Shown here: piece by piece, positions 62,779 through 64,000 of the stretch
How positions within the stretch are numbered: position 1 is the stretch's first letter
Layout: every line of letters begins with the position of its first letter
From: Ptiloglossa arizonensis
Lineage: Eukaryota > Arthropoda > Insecta > Hymenoptera > Colletidae
Assembly (NCBI RefSeq): GCF_051014685.1
Contig: NW_027478776.1
Location: forward strand, 62,001 to 126,000
Direction of reading: 5' to 3'
DNA length: 64,000 nt
Position numbers and translations under genes: made by a program
The notes under the pieces: generated by a model
Told to the model about the DNA's origin: nothing
Seen by the model: the letters and a program-made list of their open reading frames with translations, nothing else
Database searches by the model: none

Positions 62779-64000
62779 TCGAGCATCAGAACTGCGAAAA
62801 TTTTGAGTTTCTCAAGCGTTTCTTACCTCCAAACTGCCATATCTCGCGAACGGATTGACTAATCCGCAAAATTTCTGTTGCATCTGAAAGTAGAAACTCG
62901 CCCGATTACAACGGTATGCGTACTTTTCCCCTAGGCCGTTCTAGTTATTCGTTTCGAGCGTCAGAACTGCGAAAATTTTGAGTTTCTCAAGCGTTTCTTA
63001 CCTCCAAACTGCCATATCTCGCGAACGGATTGACCAATCCGCAAAATTTCTGTTGCATCTGAAAGTAGAAACTCGCCCGATTACAGCGGTATGCGTACTT
63101 TTCCCCTAGTCCGTTCTAGTTATTCGTTTCGAGCATCAGAACTGCGAAAATGTTGAGTTTCTCAAGCGTTTCTTACCTCCAAACTGCCATATCTCGCGAA
63201 CGGATTGACTAATCCGCAAAATTTCTGTTGCATCTGAAAGTAGAAACTCGCCCGATTACAACGGTGTGCGTACTTATCCCCTAGGCCGTTCTAGTTATTC
63301 GTTTCGAGCATCAGAACTGCGAAAATTTTGAGTTTCTCAAGTGTTTCTTACCTCCAAACTGCCATATCTCGCGAACGGATTGACTAATCCGCAAAATTTC
63401 TGTTGCATCTGAAAGTAGAAACTCGCCCGATTACAACGGTATGCGTACTTTTCCCCTAGGCCGTTCTAGTTATTCGTTTCGAGCGTCAGAACTGCGAAAA
63501 TTTTGAGTTTCTCAAGCGTTTCTTACCTCCAAACTGCCATATCTCGCGAACGGATTGACCAATCCGCAAAATTTCTGTTGCATCTGAAAGTAGAAACTCG
63601 CCCGATTACAGCGGTATGCGTACTTTTCCCCTAGTCCGTTCTAGTTATTCGTTTCGAGCATCAGAACTGCGAAAATTTTGAGTTTCTCAAGCGTTTCTTA
63701 CCTCCAAACTGCCATATCTCGCGAACGGATTGACTAATCCGCAAAATTTCTGTTGCATCTGAAAGTAGAAACTCGCCCGATTACAACGGTATGCGTACTT
63801 TTCCCCTAGGCCGTTCTAGTTATTCGTTTCGAGCATCAGAACTGCGAAAATTTTGAGTTTCTCAAGCGTTTCTTACCTCCAAACTGCCATATCTCGCGAA
63901 CGGATTGACTAATCCGCAAAATTTCTGTTGCATCTGAAAGTAGAAACTCGCCCGATTACAACGGTATGCGTACTTTTCCCCTAGGCCGTTCTAGTTATTC
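62779..64000. repeat. 3-monomer repeat (525 bp), about 2.3 copies, at the right edge
   Basis: Monomers with CTAATCCG, CCAATCCG and CTAATCCG alternate with period three: CTAAT near 62856, 63206, 63381, 63731 and 63906; CCAAT near 63031 and 63556. GAGCGTCAG recurs at about 62957 and 63482, and ATTACAGCGG at about 63079 and 63604, both at 525 bp. Scattered differences include AAGTGTTTC near 63342, AAATGTTGAG near 63150 and GGTGTGCGTACTTATCC near 63264. The array continues beyond the window. Confidence 0.88.

Larger units (their letters stand above)
1..64000. repeat. Satellite DNA array, 175-bp monomer, about 366 tandem copies
   Basis: The same 175-bp unit repeats head to tail over the full window with no interruption larger than 1 nt. 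Taking CGTTTCGAGC as monomer position 1, landmarks are AAAATTTT (23-30), TCGCGA (70-75), the dyad CGGATTGACCAATCCG (77-92), GCCCGATTACAACGGTA (126-142) and CCTAGG (156-161). Monomer starts at 1, 8576, 16984 and 64000 fit a single phase. Hand-counted indels are nine +1 (ATTGACC to ATTCGACC), 22 monomers with two 1-nt losses, 11 with one T lost before CCCC, two with one A lost in CGCAAAATTT, three with TCTCAGAACGG, and a compensating -1/+1 pair near 2827 and 7373. They sum to -51, exactly 63999 minus 366 x 175. The monomer size fits one nucleosome plus linker. A centromeric or pericentromeric location is inferred. The family is not recognised, and no flanking unique DNA is visible. Confidence 0.97.

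Noticed and set aside
1..64000. CRISPR array
   Set aside because: The whole 175-bp unit repeats with no unique spacers, and copies vary along their length. There are no cas genes, and the unit is far longer than CRISPR repeats.
1..64000. Tandem rRNA, 5S, tRNA or snRNA gene cluster
   Set aside because: I saw no 5S internal control region, tRNA A and B boxes with cloverleaf, or rRNA core motifs in the consensus on either strand.
1..64000. Transposon or retroelement insertion
   Set aside because: The monomer phase is kept across the whole window and the indel tally closes exactly, leaving no room for an inserted element or target-site duplication.
1..64000. Telomeric or subtelomeric repeats
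   Set aside because: No runs of TTAGGG, TTAGG, TTTAGGG or similar short repeats were seen.
1..64000. CCAAT motif as evidence of real promoters
   Set aside because: CCAAT is part of the dyad in most monomers and has no TATA or initiator context; no transcript can be inferred from sequence. It is kept only as part of the dyad description.
1..64000. Naming the species or a known satellite family
   Set aside because: The monomer is not one I can match from memory with confidence. Base composition and CpG content only weakly suggest a weakly methylated eukaryote.

Overview
The whole window is one uninterrupted tandem satellite DNA array. The unit is a 175-bp monomer (about 44% G+C), and every copy lies in the same orientation. 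Counting from the motif CGTTTCGAGC at position 1 to the same point at position 64000, the array holds 366 monomers with a net loss of 51 nt from 366 x 175. That loss is fully explained by the small indels listed in the features. No gene, RNA gene, transposon, CRISPR array or unique sequence was found. The few short reading frames are by-products of the repeat: 175 is not a multiple of 3, so the frame shifts in every monomer, and all three forward frames meet stops.

This is eukaryotic DNA, most likely centromeric or pericentromeric heterochromatin, because a nucleosome-sized monomer organised into nested higher-order repeats (HORs) is typical there. I do not recognise the species or the satellite family. 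The consensus has about 13 CpG per 175 bp (observed/expected about 1.6), which argues against a long-methylated vertebrate-like or plant-like repeat and fits a weakly methylated genome such as many insects and other invertebrates. This is only suggestive.

Layout: 1-7578 is the most heterogeneous part, rich in a CTGATGC/GAAAGCAG monomer type. 7579-11843 is a 2102-bp (12-monomer) tandem duplication. 11844-17294 is a 2452-bp (14-monomer) HOR containing doubled 876-bp (5-monomer) units. 17295-22799 is a mixed zone where the later monomer types appear. 22800-34402 is a 5767-bp (33-monomer) tandem duplication, with a third partial copy at 34293-37933. 37934-44157 is a mosaic. 44158-49801 is a 2795-bp (16-monomer) duplication. 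48966-52589 is a 1744-bp (10-monomer) duplication laid over its end. 52502-62006 holds two 4083-bp copies 5422 bp apart. 62007-64000 ends in a one-monomer duplication and a 525-bp (3-monomer) repeat.

The monomers fall into recognisable haplotypes with linked variants, and the HORs are ordered strings of these. Nearly every monomer carries a 7+7 bp dyad (CGGATTG-AC-CAATCCG). Two monomer types carry partial matches to the CENP-B box core, clustered at HOR spacing. These are the best candidates for functional sequence, but they remain inference.
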